The notes: generated by a model not told the origin, from the sequence alone. Counted from the first letter of the stretch, positions 35,950 to 45,055 are shown. The stretch: DNA of 50,976 nt from Arenibacter hampyeongensis (GCF_002909255.1 NZ_PIOB01000015.1:1-50976), one strand, 5' to 3'. Translations and numbers: made by a program.

Positions 35950-36957
35950 TTATTCCACAGGATGCATTTTAATCACATCCTCCAAAAATCCAATAGTTTC
36001 TTGCTTTACGGATTCCAAATCCTTGGAAGTAATATAAGAGGTCATTACATGGTTGCCTACATTGGGGAAAGCCACTTTTTGTTTCTTGCCATCTTTAACA
36101 CCCAGTTGATCGTACATTTCCAACATTGCAGGAACAGACACGACCTCATCCTGTTCTTCCTCATTTTTGTAATAGTACCCTAAAAACGTAGGTTGATGTA
36201 TTTTCTGAAAAACCTCTGGCTTCATGGTTTCATCCAACAATGTCTGAAGTTGCACCAATGCCTCTACCCTATACCTAGTGGTCCAGTAAGCCTTTTTTAA
36301 GGAATCTGCCTCGGACTCATAGTAATCCCCATCCATAATAGTTTTCACTAGTTGCAATCCCCAAGGCCCGGACAATAAGGGTGCCGTTGGATCGTAGATT
36401 TCCACGTTTGGGGAATATAGAAGAAGTCCGGCGATATCCTCCTCCCCATGAGCCAAATAAAGGGCCAAAGTGCCTCCGGTAGAAGTACCCATAACAATAA
36501 CCTTGCTTCCAATTTTTTTTGCAATAGCGAAAGCCTCCTTGGCGGAATCGAAGTAATCCCCTGCCGTTAAATCCAAAAAGGCATCATCATCCCGTACCCC
36601 ATGGCCTTTTAATCTAGGTAAATACACATTGGCTCCATATCTCCTTCCCAACTCAGTATGCAAAGGAGCTCCCTCTTCATGACTGGCAGACCAACCATGG
36701 AGATATAAAATGGAATATTCCGTTATAGTGGGAATTGAATCGTACCAAATGATACGGGATTCATTATTGGTCTTAATTTTTGTATTGGCCTTTTCGCTTT
36801 GCAAAAGATTGTTGTTCAGTATATCCAAATTCGTTTCCACTCTTGGCAAATCCATGGTCAATACAGGCTTCTCTACCTTGGGGCCCAAAAAATAAGCTAT
36901 TAACAGCAAGACAAACAATAGAAATACTACTTTAAAAACCTTCCGGAATATCCTCAT
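35950..36957 (-). CDS. Alpha/beta hydrolase (serine aminopeptidase-like)
   Basis: A 335-residue hydrolase with an N-terminal membrane anchor or signal (FKVVFLLFVLLLIAYFLG). Nucleophile elbow GTSTGGTLAL (Ser), oxyanion region LHGWSASHEEGAP and a late His in NVGNHVMTS. Lipase/lysophospholipase-like; substrate unknown. It overlaps ftsY by 4 nt and follows it, so it is co-transcribed with the SRP receptor. Confidence 0.9.
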   Translation of the reverse strand: MRIFRKVFKVVFLLFVLLLIAYFLGPKVEKPVLTMDLPRVETNLDILNNNLLQSEKANTKIKTNNESRIIWYDSIPTITEYSILYLHGWSASHEEGAPLHTELGRRYGANVYLPRLKGHGVRDDDAFLDLTAGDYFDSAKEAFAIAKKIGSKVIVMGTSTGGTLALYLAHGEEDIAGLLLYSPNVEIYDPTAPLLSGPWGLQLVKTIMDGDYYESEADSLKKAYWTTRYRVEALVQLQTLLDETMKPEVFQKIHQPTFLGYYYKNEEEQDEVVSVPAMLEMYDQLGVKDGKKQKVAFPNVGNHVMTSYITSKDLESVKQETIGFLEDVIKMHPVE

Positions 36958-37916
36958 CGCTTGCCGCTAAAAAATGAATCTACAAACTCAACCTTATTAA
37001 ATACTTGCAAATCATCAATTCCTTCACCTACTCCTATATATTTTACGGGGATCTGAAATTGATCTGAAATACCTATGACCACACCCCCCTTTGCGGTTCC
37101 GTCCAATTTTGTAACCGCCAAGGAAGTTACCTCGGTAGCTTTGGTAAACTCTTTGGCCTGCTCAAATGCATTCTGACCTGTGGAACCATCCAATACCAAA
37201 AGGACTTCATCCGGAGTACCTTCCACCACCTTCTGCATTACTCGCTTCACTTTGGTCAATTCATTCATTAAATTAACCTTATTGTGCAGTCTGCCAGCGG
37301 TATCTATAATCACCACATCCGCATTTTGTTTAATGGCCGAACTGAGGGTGTCGAAAGCCACGGAAGCCGGATCGCTTCCCATATTTTGTTTTATGAGAGG
37401 TACATCCACACGATCGGCCCAAACCTGCAATTGGTCTATCGCAGCGGCCCTAAAGGTATCAGCTGCACCAAGGACCACCTTTAATCCTTGTTTCTTAAAT
37501 TGATAGGCCAACTTACCTATAGTTGTGGTTTTACCTACACCATTGACACCAACCACCATTATTACATAAGGCTTTCTCACCAATGGAACAGTAAATTCTG
37601 TTTCAGCCCCGGAATTGGTTTCAGATAACAATCCCGCTATTTCCTCCCGCAAGATGACATTAAGCTCATCTACCCCTAAGTATTTATCCTTGGATACCCT
37701 AGCCTCTATACGGTCTATTATCTTTAAGGTTGTATTTACACCAACATCGGAAGAAACCAACACTTCCTCCAAATTGTCCAATACATCATCATCTACTTTG
37801 GATTTCCCAACTACCGCTTTACTTAGTTTGGATAAAAAATTGGTCTTGGTCTTTTCAAGACCCTTATCCAAAGACTCCTTTTTTTGCGTGGAAAAAATTT
37901 TCTTAAATAAACTCAT
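36954..37916 (-). CDS. ftsY: Signal recognition particle receptor
   Basis: The SRP-receptor GTPase that docks ribosome-SRP complexes at the membrane. The 320-residue chain has a short N-terminal A domain, then the NG domain: P-loop GVNGVGKTTTIGKLA, DTFRAAAIDQLQVW, DTAGR, TKLDGTAKGG and GVGEGIDDLQ. Last genes of a ribosomal-protein cluster upstream (rpmB, rpmG, DUF4295), from which it is separated by a terminator at 37958-37985, so it likely has its own promoter. Confidence 0.97.
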   Translation of the reverse strand: MSLFKKIFSTQKKESLDKGLEKTKTNFLSKLSKAVVGKSKVDDDVLDNLEEVLVSSDVGVNTTLKIIDRIEARVSKDKYLGVDELNVILREEIAGLLSETNSGAETEFTVPLVRKPYVIMVVGVNGVGKTTTIGKLAYQFKKQGLKVVLGAADTFRAAAIDQLQVWADRVDVPLIKQNMGSDPASVAFDTLSSAIKQNADVVIIDTAGRLHNKVNLMNELTKVKRVMQKVVEGTPDEVLLVLDGSTGQNAFEQAKEFTKATEVTSLAVTKLDGTAKGGVVIGISDQFQIPVKYIGVGEGIDDLQVFNKVEFVDSFFSGKR

Positions 37917-37950
37917 ATTCTTGGCATATTCCTTTTCATCAAAGATATAA

Positions 37951-37985
37951 AAATAAAAAAGCTACTTTCATCGGAAAGTAGCTTT
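37951..37985 (-). terminator. Terminator between DUF4295 and ftsY
   Basis: AAAGCTACTTTC - ATCG - GAAAGTAGCTTT: twelve perfect pairs; on the minus strand followed by a T-tract (complement of the A-run at 37951-37960). Confidence 0.85.
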
Positions 37986-38007
37986 ATAACCAAATATATT
38001 TAGGTTT

Positions 38008-38160
38008 TTAATTCTTTTTCAACCAATCGTTTACCATCTCTGGACTCATAACAGACTCCTGAAAAGTATAAGCACCTGTTTTAGGTGACCTTACCATTTT
38101 AATGGCCTTGGTCAATCTCTTTGAACTTGTTTGTAAACTCGCTACCGTTTTCTTTGCCAT
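38008..38160 (-). CDS. DUF4295 small ribosomal protein (bL38 family)
   Basis: A 50-residue protein found by reading the minus strand: it begins MAKKTVASLQTSSKRLTKAI and ends MSPEMVNDWLKKN. Strongly basic (about a quarter Lys/Arg). This family is confined to Bacteroidota and, from memory, was identified as ribosomal protein bL38 in the Flavobacterium johnsoniae ribosome structure. It follows rpmG by only 6 nt, consistent with a ribosomal role. Too short for most automatic gene calls. Confidence 0.85.
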   Translation of the reverse strand: MAKKTVASLQTSSKRLTKAIKMVRSPKTGAYTFQESVMSPEMVNDWLKKN

Positions 38161-38166
38161 GACGTA

Positions 38167-38349
38167 TTATTTAATTTCTTTATGAACTGTCATTCTCTTA
38201 AGGATAGGATTAAATTTTTTAATTTCCATCCTATCTGGAGTGTTCTTTTTGTTTTTTGTGGTTATGTACCTTGAAGTACCTGGCATGCCAGATTCTTTGT
38301 GCTCTGTACATTCCAAAATAACCTGAATTCTGTTACCTTTCTTTGCCAT
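38167..38349 (-). CDS. rpmG: 50S ribosomal protein L33
   Basis: The 60-residue bL33: [44 protein letters not shown] and [11 protein letters not shown]. There is no zinc-binding CxxC pair (only one Cys in the family position), so this is the zinc-independent form. It lies 21 nt after rpmB and 6 nt before DUF4295 in the conserved rpmB-rpmG order. Confidence 0.96.
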   Translation of the reverse strand: MAKKGNRIQVILECTEHKESGMPGTSRYITTKNKKNTPDRMEIKKFNPILKRMTVHKEIK

Positions 38350-38370
38350 TATTATCTTAGTATTTCAGGA

Positions 38371-38607
38371 TTATTTTATTAATCCTTTTTCCTTTGCTTC
38401 TTTTAAAACAACGGAAATTCCTTTTTTATTTATACTCTTTAAAGCCTTTGCGGAAACCTTTAAGGTTACCCAACGATCTTCTTCTGGAATATAGAAACGC
38501 TTTTTAGAAAGATTTACATCAAATCTTCTTCTGGTTTTATTAATCGAGAAGGACACATTGTTCCCAAACATGGCTCTCTTTCCAGTAACATCACAAACTT
38601 TTGACAT
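38371..38607 (-). CDS. rpmB: 50S ribosomal protein L28
   Basis: The 78-residue bL28: MSKVCDVTGKRAMFGNNVSFSINKTRRRFDVNL then KRFYIPEEDRWVTLKVSAKALK. The CDVTGK start matches the zinc-less form. First gene of rpmB-rpmG-DUF4295, with a full-consensus promoter at 38640-38670. Confidence 0.96.
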   Translation of the reverse strand: MSKVCDVTGKRAMFGNNVSFSINKTRRRFDVNLSKKRFYIPEEDRWVTLKVSAKALKSINKKGISVVLKEAKEKGLIK

Positions 38608-38639
38608 CTCTCTACTTTTATTTTGTTATAAACAGGGTG

Positions 38640-38670
38640 CAAATTTAAATTAATTTTATGGGACGGACAA
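38640..38670 (-). promoter_or_regulatory. rpmB promoter (TTG-N20-TAAATTTG)
   Basis: On the minus strand: TTG (complement of 38668-38670), a 20-nt spacer, TAAATTTG (complement of 38640-38647). A full consensus match about 35 nt upstream of rpmB. Confidence 0.8.
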
Positions 38671-38679
38671 AATTCTTCG

Positions 38680-39927
38680 TCAGAATTTTAAAATTTCTTT
38701 TTGAAGCATTTCAAATGCCTTATTTACAGACTTTTGCACAATTCTTTCTCTTTGACTTCCCATATGAAATTCCTCCACAACTTCCGTGTTGGGAGAAACG
38801 ATTGCTATAAACACCGTTCCTACCTCTGCACTGGAATCCCCTTTTGTTGGGCCAGCGTTCCCCGTAGTAGCGATAGCAAAATCCGTTTTTAGTATTTTAC
38901 ACAAATTGACAGCCATTTCAAGGGCCACCTCTGCACTTACCACTGAAAATTGGTCTATGGTTGTCTTGGATACCTTAAGCAGCTCTATTTTGGCTTCTGT
39001 GGCGTAACTTACAATGCTCCCCTTAAAATAAGCCGATGCACCCGGCATACTGGTTATCTGTTGGGCAATTTTACCTCCTGTACAACTTTCCGCGGTCCCC
39101 AAGGTCATTCCTTTTTTTGTCAATATTTGTGCAATCACGGATTCCAAGGGCTCATCGCCTTCCTCGCCAAAAACAAGGTCGCCTATCAACTTTTTAATTT
39201 TTTCCGCCTCGCTTTTGACAGCGGAATTTATCAATTCACTATCGCTTCCTTTTCCCGTAAGCCTCAACCTTACAGAGCCTAGACTTGGCAGGTAGGCCAA
39301 TTTCACAAAACTGGGCAGATTATCCTCTACGGAGGATATCTTATCCGCAAGGGAACTTTCCCCAATACCATAGGTAATAATCGTCTTGTGAACAATATAT
39401 GGGCGTTTAAAATCCTTTATTATTCCAGGTATTACCTTCGCCGTAATTAAATTTTTCATCTCGAAGGGAACACCCGGCAACGAGATAAAGACCTTTCCAT
39501 CACTTTTAATCCACATTCCCGGCGCTGTGCCAAATTCATTATGGAGAACAACGGACTTGGAAAGTACCAACGCTTGATTTCTGTTTACCTCCAACAAGGG
39601 AATCCCTAAGTGTTTTCGAAAAATAGCCTCAACATGGGCCAGCACTTCAGCACTCTCCACTAAGGTATCATTGAAATACTCGCACAATGTGTGCTTGGTG
39701 ATATCGTCTTTGGTCGGACCCAAACCACCCGTCATTATTATGATGTCGGCTCTTGATTCCGCTTCTTTCAGAGCTTTCAGGATATGATGTTTTTCATCCT
39801 GTACTGAAGTAATCTGATAAACAGAAACACCGATCTTATTAAGTTCTTGGGCAATAAAAGCAGAATTGGTATCTATAATTTGACCAATGAGAATCTCATC
39901 GCCAATAGTAATAATTTCAGCAAACAT
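38680..39927 (-). CDS. cinA: CinA (competence/damage-inducible; NMN deamidase)
   Basis: A 415-residue protein combining the N-terminal MoaB-like (COG1058) domain (AEIITIGDEILIGQIIDTNSAF, IIMTGGLGPTKDDITK) and the C-terminal PncC-like NMN deamidase domain (LGTAESCTGGKIAQQITSMPGASAYFKGSIVSYATEAK, ATTGNAGPTKGD), the usual full-length form. It helps recycle NAD breakdown products and, in some bacteria, is linked to competence. Its ATG overlaps the Hpt stop by 1 nt. Confidence 0.95.
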   Translation of the reverse strand: MFAEIITIGDEILIGQIIDTNSAFIAQELNKIGVSVYQITSVQDEKHHILKALKEAESRADIIIMTGGLGPTKDDITKHTLCEYFNDTLVESAEVLAHVEAIFRKHLGIPLLEVNRNQALVLSKSVVLHNEFGTAPGMWIKSDGKVFISLPGVPFEMKNLITAKVIPGIIKDFKRPYIVHKTIITYGIGESSLADKISSVEDNLPSFVKLAYLPSLGSVRLRLTGKGSDSELINSAVKSEAEKIKKLIGDLVFGEEGDEPLESVIAQILTKKGMTLGTAESCTGGKIAQQITSMPGASAYFKGSIVSYATEAKIELLKVSKTTIDQFSVVSAEVALEMAVNLCKILKTDFAIATTGNAGPTKGDSSAEVGTVFIAIVSPNTEVVEEFHMGSQRERIVQKSVNKAFEMLQKEILKF

Positions 39928-40265
39928 TAAATCTTAAAGTCATTTTTCAATTCTGAAACCACTTGCTGAACATCTTTTTTAAGTAAGGGCACAAGTCGCT
40001 GAATTTCGGCCGTATTCTCCTCCTTTTTTCCCAAAGTTTCTATCTGCAAAGCTATATCGCGAGTTTGCTCCATGCCCAACAAATCTACATTAGGTTTAAT
40101 TTTATGCGCCAACTTATAAACACTATCATAATTTTTCAACCCTAATGCTTTCTCAAGTTCATCCAAATCCTGAGGCACTTCTTCCAAAAAAACAGCAACG
40201 ACAGATTTAATGAATTCATCATCACCATCTGCCATTTCATTTATCTTGTCCAGACTATAAATCAT
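39927..40265 (-). CDS. Orphan histidine phosphotransfer (Hpt) domain protein
   Basis: A 112-residue protein made of a single Hpt domain: four helices with the phosphoacceptor motif KLAHKIKPN (His54) and the flanking LEEVPQDLDELEKAL helix. Hpt proteins relay phosphate between sensor kinases and response regulators, but no kinase or regulator lies nearby. It sits between the FAH-family gene (0-nt gap) and cinA (1-nt overlap), so it is firmly in that operon. Confidence 0.9.
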   Translation of the reverse strand: MIYSLDKINEMADGDDEFIKSVVAVFLEEVPQDLDELEKALGLKNYDSVYKLAHKIKPNVDLLGMEQTRDIALQIETLGKKEENTAEIQRLVPLLKKDVQQVVSELKNDFKI

Positions 40266-40877
40266 CTATTTTATATTTAATGAGAACATTTGTTCATTCT
40301 CCAAGGTACCCGAAAGATAATCATTTGCACTTATTCTACCAACACCGGCAGGTGTACCTGTAAAAATAATATCACCTTTTTTCAAAGTAAAAAAACGCGA
40401 GACATAAGATATTATTTCATCAATCTTCCACAGCATTAAACCGGTATTGCCTTGCTGAACCAGTTTATCGTTCTTTTTAAGTTGAAAATTTATATTATTT
40501 AAATCCTTAAAATCGGATTTTGGCAGCCATTTGCCGATTACAGCTGACCCATCAAAACCCTTTGCCTTTTCCCAGGGCAATCCCTTTTCCTTTAATAGAG
40601 ATTGAATGTCCCTAGCTGTAAAATCGATACCCAAACCAATTTCGTCATAATAATTATGGGAAAATTGGACATCTACATGTTTGCCTACTTTTTTTATTTT
40701 CACCAATACCTCTACTTCATAATGTACGTCTTGGGAAAATTCAGGTATGTAAAAATCCTGTTCCTTGGGCAAAACTGCAGAGTCCGGCTTAATAAACAAC
40801 ACTGGATCGGTGGGTCTTTCGTTATTCAATTCCTTGATATGCTCCGTATAATTACGGCCAATACAAATAATTTTCAT
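40266..40877 (-). CDS. FAH-family hydrolase
   Basis: A 203-residue fumarylacetoacetate-hydrolase-fold protein: IICIGRNYTEHIKELNNERPTDPVLFIKPDSAV, the metal ligands E-x-E in YEVEVLVKI and Asp in GLGIDFTARDIQ, and IIFTGTPAGVG. Family members hydrolyse or decarboxylate 2-oxo acids; the substrate is not evident. First gene of FAH-Hpt-cinA, or part of a longer operon with the exonuclease upstream. Confidence 0.93.
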   Translation of the reverse strand: MKIICIGRNYTEHIKELNNERPTDPVLFIKPDSAVLPKEQDFYIPEFSQDVHYEVEVLVKIKKVGKHVDVQFSHNYYDEIGLGIDFTARDIQSLLKEKGLPWEKAKGFDGSAVIGKWLPKSDFKDLNNINFQLKKNDKLVQQGNTGLMLWKIDEIISYVSRFFTLKKGDIIFTGTPAGVGRISANDYLSGTLENEQMFSLNIK

Positions 40878-40981
40878 GATAATAAGTGTTCTTTAGAATT
40901 TGGCATTATTACAGCCGGCCTGCAGAATAGGCCAGGATACGCCGTTGAAAAATTGAACATTTTTACAAAACCACCCAACTT

Positions 40982-41758
40982 TTAACCCAGTTTGTTGTTC
41001 AATTTGCTTAGTTTTATTTGAGTCAGAACTTTTTTAGTATACAAAGGAAAATCGGCATTCAAAATCCAACCAAAATAACCTGGTTCTTTTTCTAGGACAT
41101 CATGCACTTTTCTTCCCTTATGTTTTCCAAAAGAAAAAATCTCCGCCCCTTCTTCATCAAAAACAATAAATCCAGCGAAATCCACCGATTGTTTTCTAGT
41201 TGTAAATTCCGATAGTTTTTTGATGTTATTTTCCAATTCGGGATATCTATCCAATTGCGACAAGAGCACTTCATAGGTTGCATTGGTATCAGCCTCGGCA
41301 CTATGGGCATCGACCAAATTTTTATCGCAATAAAATTTATAGGCGGCTTCCAAGGTCCTTTTCTCCATTTTATGAAAAATGGTCTGCACATCCACAGAAA
41401 CGGCATTCTTCATATCAAAATCTATTTCGGACCGAAGCATCTCTTCTGCCAAAAGCGGAATATCAAAGCGATCGGAATTATAACCTCCCAAATCACAGTC
41501 CTTAATCATTTTATGAATTTCTTTGGAGAGCTGTTTAAAGGTAGGTTCATTTGCCACTTTTTCATTGGAAATGCCATGAATTGCCACCACTTCGGCAGGG
41601 ATTTCCATTTCCGGGTTAACCAACCAGGTCTTGCTCTCCTTATTTCCATTTGGATATACCTTTAATATAGCTATTTCCACTATTCTATCCTTGGCCACAT
41701 TGGTACCAGTAGTCTCCAGATCGAAAAAACAAATTGGTCTTGTAAGCTTTAATTGCAT
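40982..41758 (-). CDS. DEDDh-family 3'-5' exonuclease
   Basis: A 258-residue exonuclease of the DnaQ superfamily: ExoI FFDLETTGTNVAKDRIVEIA, ExoII GYNSDRFDIPLLAEE, ExoIII HSAEADTNATYEV (DEDDh type). Resembles PolC/RNase T-like proofreading or repair enzymes; the C-terminal stretch (FAGFIVFDEEGAEIFSFGKHKGRKVHDVL) matches the extra domain of many flavobacterial members. Start set at ATG 41758; the longer frame to 41878 crosses the promoter element at 41776-41783. Confidence 0.92.
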   Translation of the reverse strand: MQLKLTRPICFFDLETTGTNVAKDRIVEIAILKVYPNGNKESKTWLVNPEMEIPAEVVAIHGISNEKVANEPTFKQLSKEIHKMIKDCDLGGYNSDRFDIPLLAEEMLRSEIDFDMKNAVSVDVQTIFHKMEKRTLEAAYKFYCDKNLVDAHSAEADTNATYEVLLSQLDRYPELENNIKKLSEFTTRKQSVDFAGFIVFDEEGAEIFSFGKHKGRKVHDVLEKEPGYFGWILNADFPLYTKKVLTQIKLSKLNNKLG

Positions 41759-41775
41759 GCTGTAGGTTCTTTGTG

Positions 41776-41783
41776 CAAATATA
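41776..41783 (-). promoter_or_regulatory. Exonuclease promoter -7 element
   Basis: TATATTTG on the minus strand (complement of 41776-41783), 17 nt before the ATG at 41758. Confidence 0.6.
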
Positions 41784-42033
41784 GTTTTTACAAGATGTAC
41801 CGTAAAAGAATAACCAACATTATTCGACAAACAACGCCAATCCCGCCAACAGCTGTTACTATATTGATCTATGGTCACGGGTTAACCATTGGAATATCAT
41901 AACCCGGTATTGATTGTATTGTTAAACGCCGAAGCGGATGTAGAACCAAATCCTAATACAAAACCTATTGTACTGTGTCCATCTCAAAAGGTTTTTACAT
42001 TTTAACTAGTGAAAAATAGGCTTAAGTTGCTAC

Positions 42034-43431
42034 TTACACCTCCCTATTTATATCCCAGGCCTCCAAATAATCGGCCACCGCTTTTACGAACATTCCGCCC
42101 AGAGCACCGTTAACCACCCTATGGTCATAGCTATGGGAAAGAAACATTTTACTTCTAATAGCAATAAAATCACCTTCTTTGGTTTCAATAACGGAAGGTA
42201 TCTTACGAATAGCGCCCAAGGCCAGAATACCAACTTGCGGCTGATTGATGATTGGCGTGCCAAAAACACTGCCAAAAGTTCCAACATTGGTTACAGTATA
42301 GGTGCCATCCTTAACCTCATCTGGCTTCAATGCATTATTTCTGGACCTCTTGGCCAAATCGTTTACAGCTTTTGCCATACCCACCAGATTTAACTGATCG
42401 GCATTTTTAATAACGGGAACTATTAAATTTCCATCTGCCAAGGCCGCTGCCATACCAATGTTTATATTCTTTTTCTTAATCACAGTATCTCCCTCGAGAG
42501 ATATATTTATCATAGGGTATTTCTTCAGGGCAATGGCCACGGCCTCCATAAAGATCGGGGTAAAAGTAAGCTTCTCGCCCTCCCTTTTTTCAAAGGCATC
42601 CTTAACCTTATTTCTCCAATTCACCACATTGGTAACATCAACCTCAACAAAACTTTGCACATGCGCCGAGGTGGCGATGCTGGCCGTCATATGGTGGGCA
42701 ATTAATTTCCCCATACGGGTTAAAGGTATGTGCTCATCGCCATTACTTGGCTCCGCCTTCTCCGAAGTTATTTTTACATCTTCTTGTTTTGCTACTACTT
42801 GCTTAACGGGAATGGGCTTCTTTTCTTCTTGCTCAAGCTTGGCCATCGGAGTTTCCATACTTTTTTCCCCTTTTTCGCCATAAGGTTGCCCGCCGCTTAA
42901 TTTTCCAGCGGCCATATAGTCCAAAATATCATTTTTGGTCACCCTACCTTCACTTCCTGTACCCGGAATAGTATCCAATTCCGCAATTGTTATACCTTCC
43001 TGCTTTGCAATATTTTTAACCAAAGGGGAATAAAATCTATCAGAGCCACTGTAATCCAGTACCGGTGCAGTTACTATTTCTTTGGCTTCATTTACTGAGA
43101 CTTCCAGTTCTTCGACCTCTTTTGTAGGCGTTTCCAATGGCGTTGACGAAACATGATTGTCCTCTTGATAATTCCCGTCAAAACCACCGCCGTTTATTTC
43201 TATAATGGCAACCGTCTGCCCTACTTTAACAACATCGTCTATATTAAATAATTTCTCTACCAAAATGCCATCTACTTCACTTGGAACTTCGGAATCTACC
43301 TTATCGGTGGCAATTTCAAAAACAGCTTCATCCATTTCTATAGCATCGCCAACTTCCTTCAGCCAGGAGGTAAGTGTCGCCTCTGCAACACTTTCGCCCA
43401 TTTGTGGTAATTTTAGTTCAAATTTTGACAT
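42034..43431 (-). CDS. Dihydrolipoamide acyltransferase (E2) of a 2-oxo acid dehydrogenase
   Basis: A 465-residue E2: lipoyl domain (EIATDKVDSEVPSEV, lipoyl Lys near 44), flexible linker, peripheral subunit-binding domain (YSPLVKNIAKQEGI...GRVTKNDILDYM, residues about 132-173) and catalytic core ending SYDHRVVNGALGGMF. The catalytic motif is usually HxxxDG; here the Asp is Asn (DHRVVNG). Could be branched-chain or pyruvate type. E1 and E3 genes are not in the window. Confidence 0.92.
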   Translation of the reverse strand: MSKFELKLPQMGESVAEATLTSWLKEVGDAIEMDEAVFEIATDKVDSEVPSEVDGILVEKLFNIDDVVKVGQTVAIIEINGGGFDGNYQEDNHVSSTPLETPTKEVEELEVSVNEAKEIVTAPVLDYSGSDRFYSPLVKNIAKQEGITIAELDTIPGTGSEGRVTKNDILDYMAAGKLSGGQPYGEKGEKSMETPMAKLEQEEKKPIPVKQVVAKQEDVKITSEKAEPSNGDEHIPLTRMGKLIAHHMTASIATSAHVQSFVEVDVTNVVNWRNKVKDAFEKREGEKLTFTPIFMEAVAIALKKYPMINISLEGDTVIKKKNINIGMAAALADGNLIVPVIKNADQLNLVGMAKAVNDLAKRSRNNALKPDEVKDGTYTVTNVGTFGSVFGTPIINQPQVGILALGAIRKIPSVIETKEGDFIAIRSKMFLSHSYDHRVVNGALGGMFVKAVADYLEAWDINREV

Positions 43432-43529
43432 ATCCCTATTTAATGCACTTATAATGATTAATAATTTGCAAAAATAATAAATAAAAGACCATTTTATTGA
43501 CTTTTATTCATACTTTTCGTTGTTGGCAT

Positions 43530-44147
43530 TTAAACTTTTAATGAATTCTCGAATGGAATCCTATTAAGTATACTTCTACCCAATGTAACCTCATCGGCGT
43601 ATTCCAATTCGTCCCCTACGGCAATACCCCTTGCTATGGTCGAAGTTTTAATACCCAACCCGTCCAGTTGCTTGTAAATATAAAAGTTGGTCGTATCTCC
43701 CTCCATAGTAGAACTTAACGCTAAAATCAATTCCTTTATTTTTCCCTGTTTTGCTTTGTCTACCAAAGAAAAAATCGTTAAGTCTTGAGGACCAACTCCT
43801 TCCATCGGGGAAATTTTACCCCCAAGAACATGGTACAAGCCTTGAAACTGCCCAGTATTCTCTATTGCCATTACATCCCTAATATCTTCAACTACACAGA
43901 CAACACTTTCGTCTCTCCTCGGATTGGAGCAAATCTCACAAACGGCTACATCCGAAATATTATGACAGTTCTTGCAGAACTTAATATTGTCCTTTAAATT
44001 GACCAAGGCTTCCGCCAATCCAGCGGTTTGCTCCTTTGGCCGTTTTAGGAGGTGTAAGACCAACCTCAATGCCGTGCGCTTACCTATTCCTGGCAATTGG
44101 GACATCTCGTATACCGCACTTTCGAGTAATTTAGAAGAAAATTCCAT
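43530..44147 (-). CDS. recR: Recombination mediator RecR
   Basis: Loads RecA onto SSB-coated single-stranded DNA with RecO (and RecF). The 205-residue chain has the N-terminal HhH ([20 protein letters not shown]), the four-Cys zinc finger ([18 protein letters not shown]), the Toprim motif ([18 protein letters not shown]) and the C-terminal Walker-like end. Start ATG 44147; the ORF begins 2 codons earlier with GTG. Confidence 0.96.
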   Translation of the reverse strand: MEFSSKLLESAVYEMSQLPGIGKRTALRLVLHLLKRPKEQTAGLAEALVNLKDNIKFCKNCHNISDVAVCEICSNPRRDESVVCVVEDIRDVMAIENTGQFQGLYHVLGGKISPMEGVGPQDLTIFSLVDKAKQGKIKELILALSSTMEGDTTNFYIYKQLDGLGIKTSTIARGIAVGDELEYADEVTLGRSILNRIPFENSLKV

Positions 44148-45055
44148 AAGCACAAAATTACAATTTTATACCATTTAATTAAGGCATTCTTTCTAAAAGA
44201 AAAATTTAGAAAACAAGCAAACTACCTTTTTCCAAATCTCTTTTCAAGCTATTCAGCGTAATTGATTAATGTGCTTTTAGCCAAAGCCACAGCACCTTGA
44301 TATTTTCAATTAATATAATGAATACCTTAGAATTTTTTTGGTCAATTGGAAAAAGAATAAATATTCCTTACTTCTACAATATCAAATCCCGGATATCTAA
44401 GAAAACGACTTAAAGTTGGTCAACAATTCACCGATGCAAATAGCATTTTGGCGGTAAGTTGTACAAGTATGTCCGCATTTTTTTCGAACAAAAAAACTCA
44501 CCTACAACTAACCCTTTAATTCAAAACTTTGTAAATGGTTATTTGCAATTCACTTTGAATAAGAAAAGCATTAATTACTGATTTACAATCAATTACATAA
44601 CATAATTGGAATTCGGAGATGCTATTTTTTTAACACCCGACAGATTTCCCACAAGTAATCTTAAGCAAAAACGAAGTCACTTTAACAAAACCAATTATAA
44701 AGTTACTGCACCTATATTTTGAAAATAAAATAATTAGTCCTTAATTTGTTGACAGGCATAGTTCCCCCAGTCCTATAGCCTGATTGCAATTATAATTTAT
44801 TGGCTTTTGTTTTCTGTACATATACACCCAAAACGAGGTGTTAACACATTATCATTTTGATGTTAAAGTGTGTTAATCATTGTAAGTAGGGAACGGAATA
44901 TTCGTACTTTAAGGGGAAGAATATAAGAAATTGGTCATTGATAACGCTATATATTTATAGTTAATGGTTAGTGTTTAGTATAGTCTATCAATGAAAGAAA
45001 CCCGGAACATCTGTTCCGGGTTTTGCTTTTGTACTCTTTCTTATTTAAAAACACC
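44148..45055. other. 0.85-kb gene-free interval with dyads
   Basis: No supported CDS on either strand between recR and the FabH-like gene. Content: a 10-bp palindrome GTGTTAACAC at 44838-44847, part of a dyad TTAACACA...TGTGTTAA (44841-44848 with 44869-44876), in which TGTTAA also recurs as direct repeats at 44839, 44861 and 44871 (22 and 10 nt apart); a possible but weak promoter (TTG 44880-44882, TACTTTAA 44905-44912); and a strong hairpin at 44998-45024. The A+T content is high and no decayed gene is recognisable. Confidence 0.6.
44998..45024. terminator. Terminator after the FabH-like gene
   Basis: AAACCCGGAACA - TC - TGTTCCGGGTTT: twelve pairs around a 2-nt apex (effectively ATCT), with T-rich sequence on both sides. 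Its place 32 nt after the FabH stop (minus strand) favours that gene; it could also end a plus-strand transcript from the gene-free interval. Confidence 0.8.
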
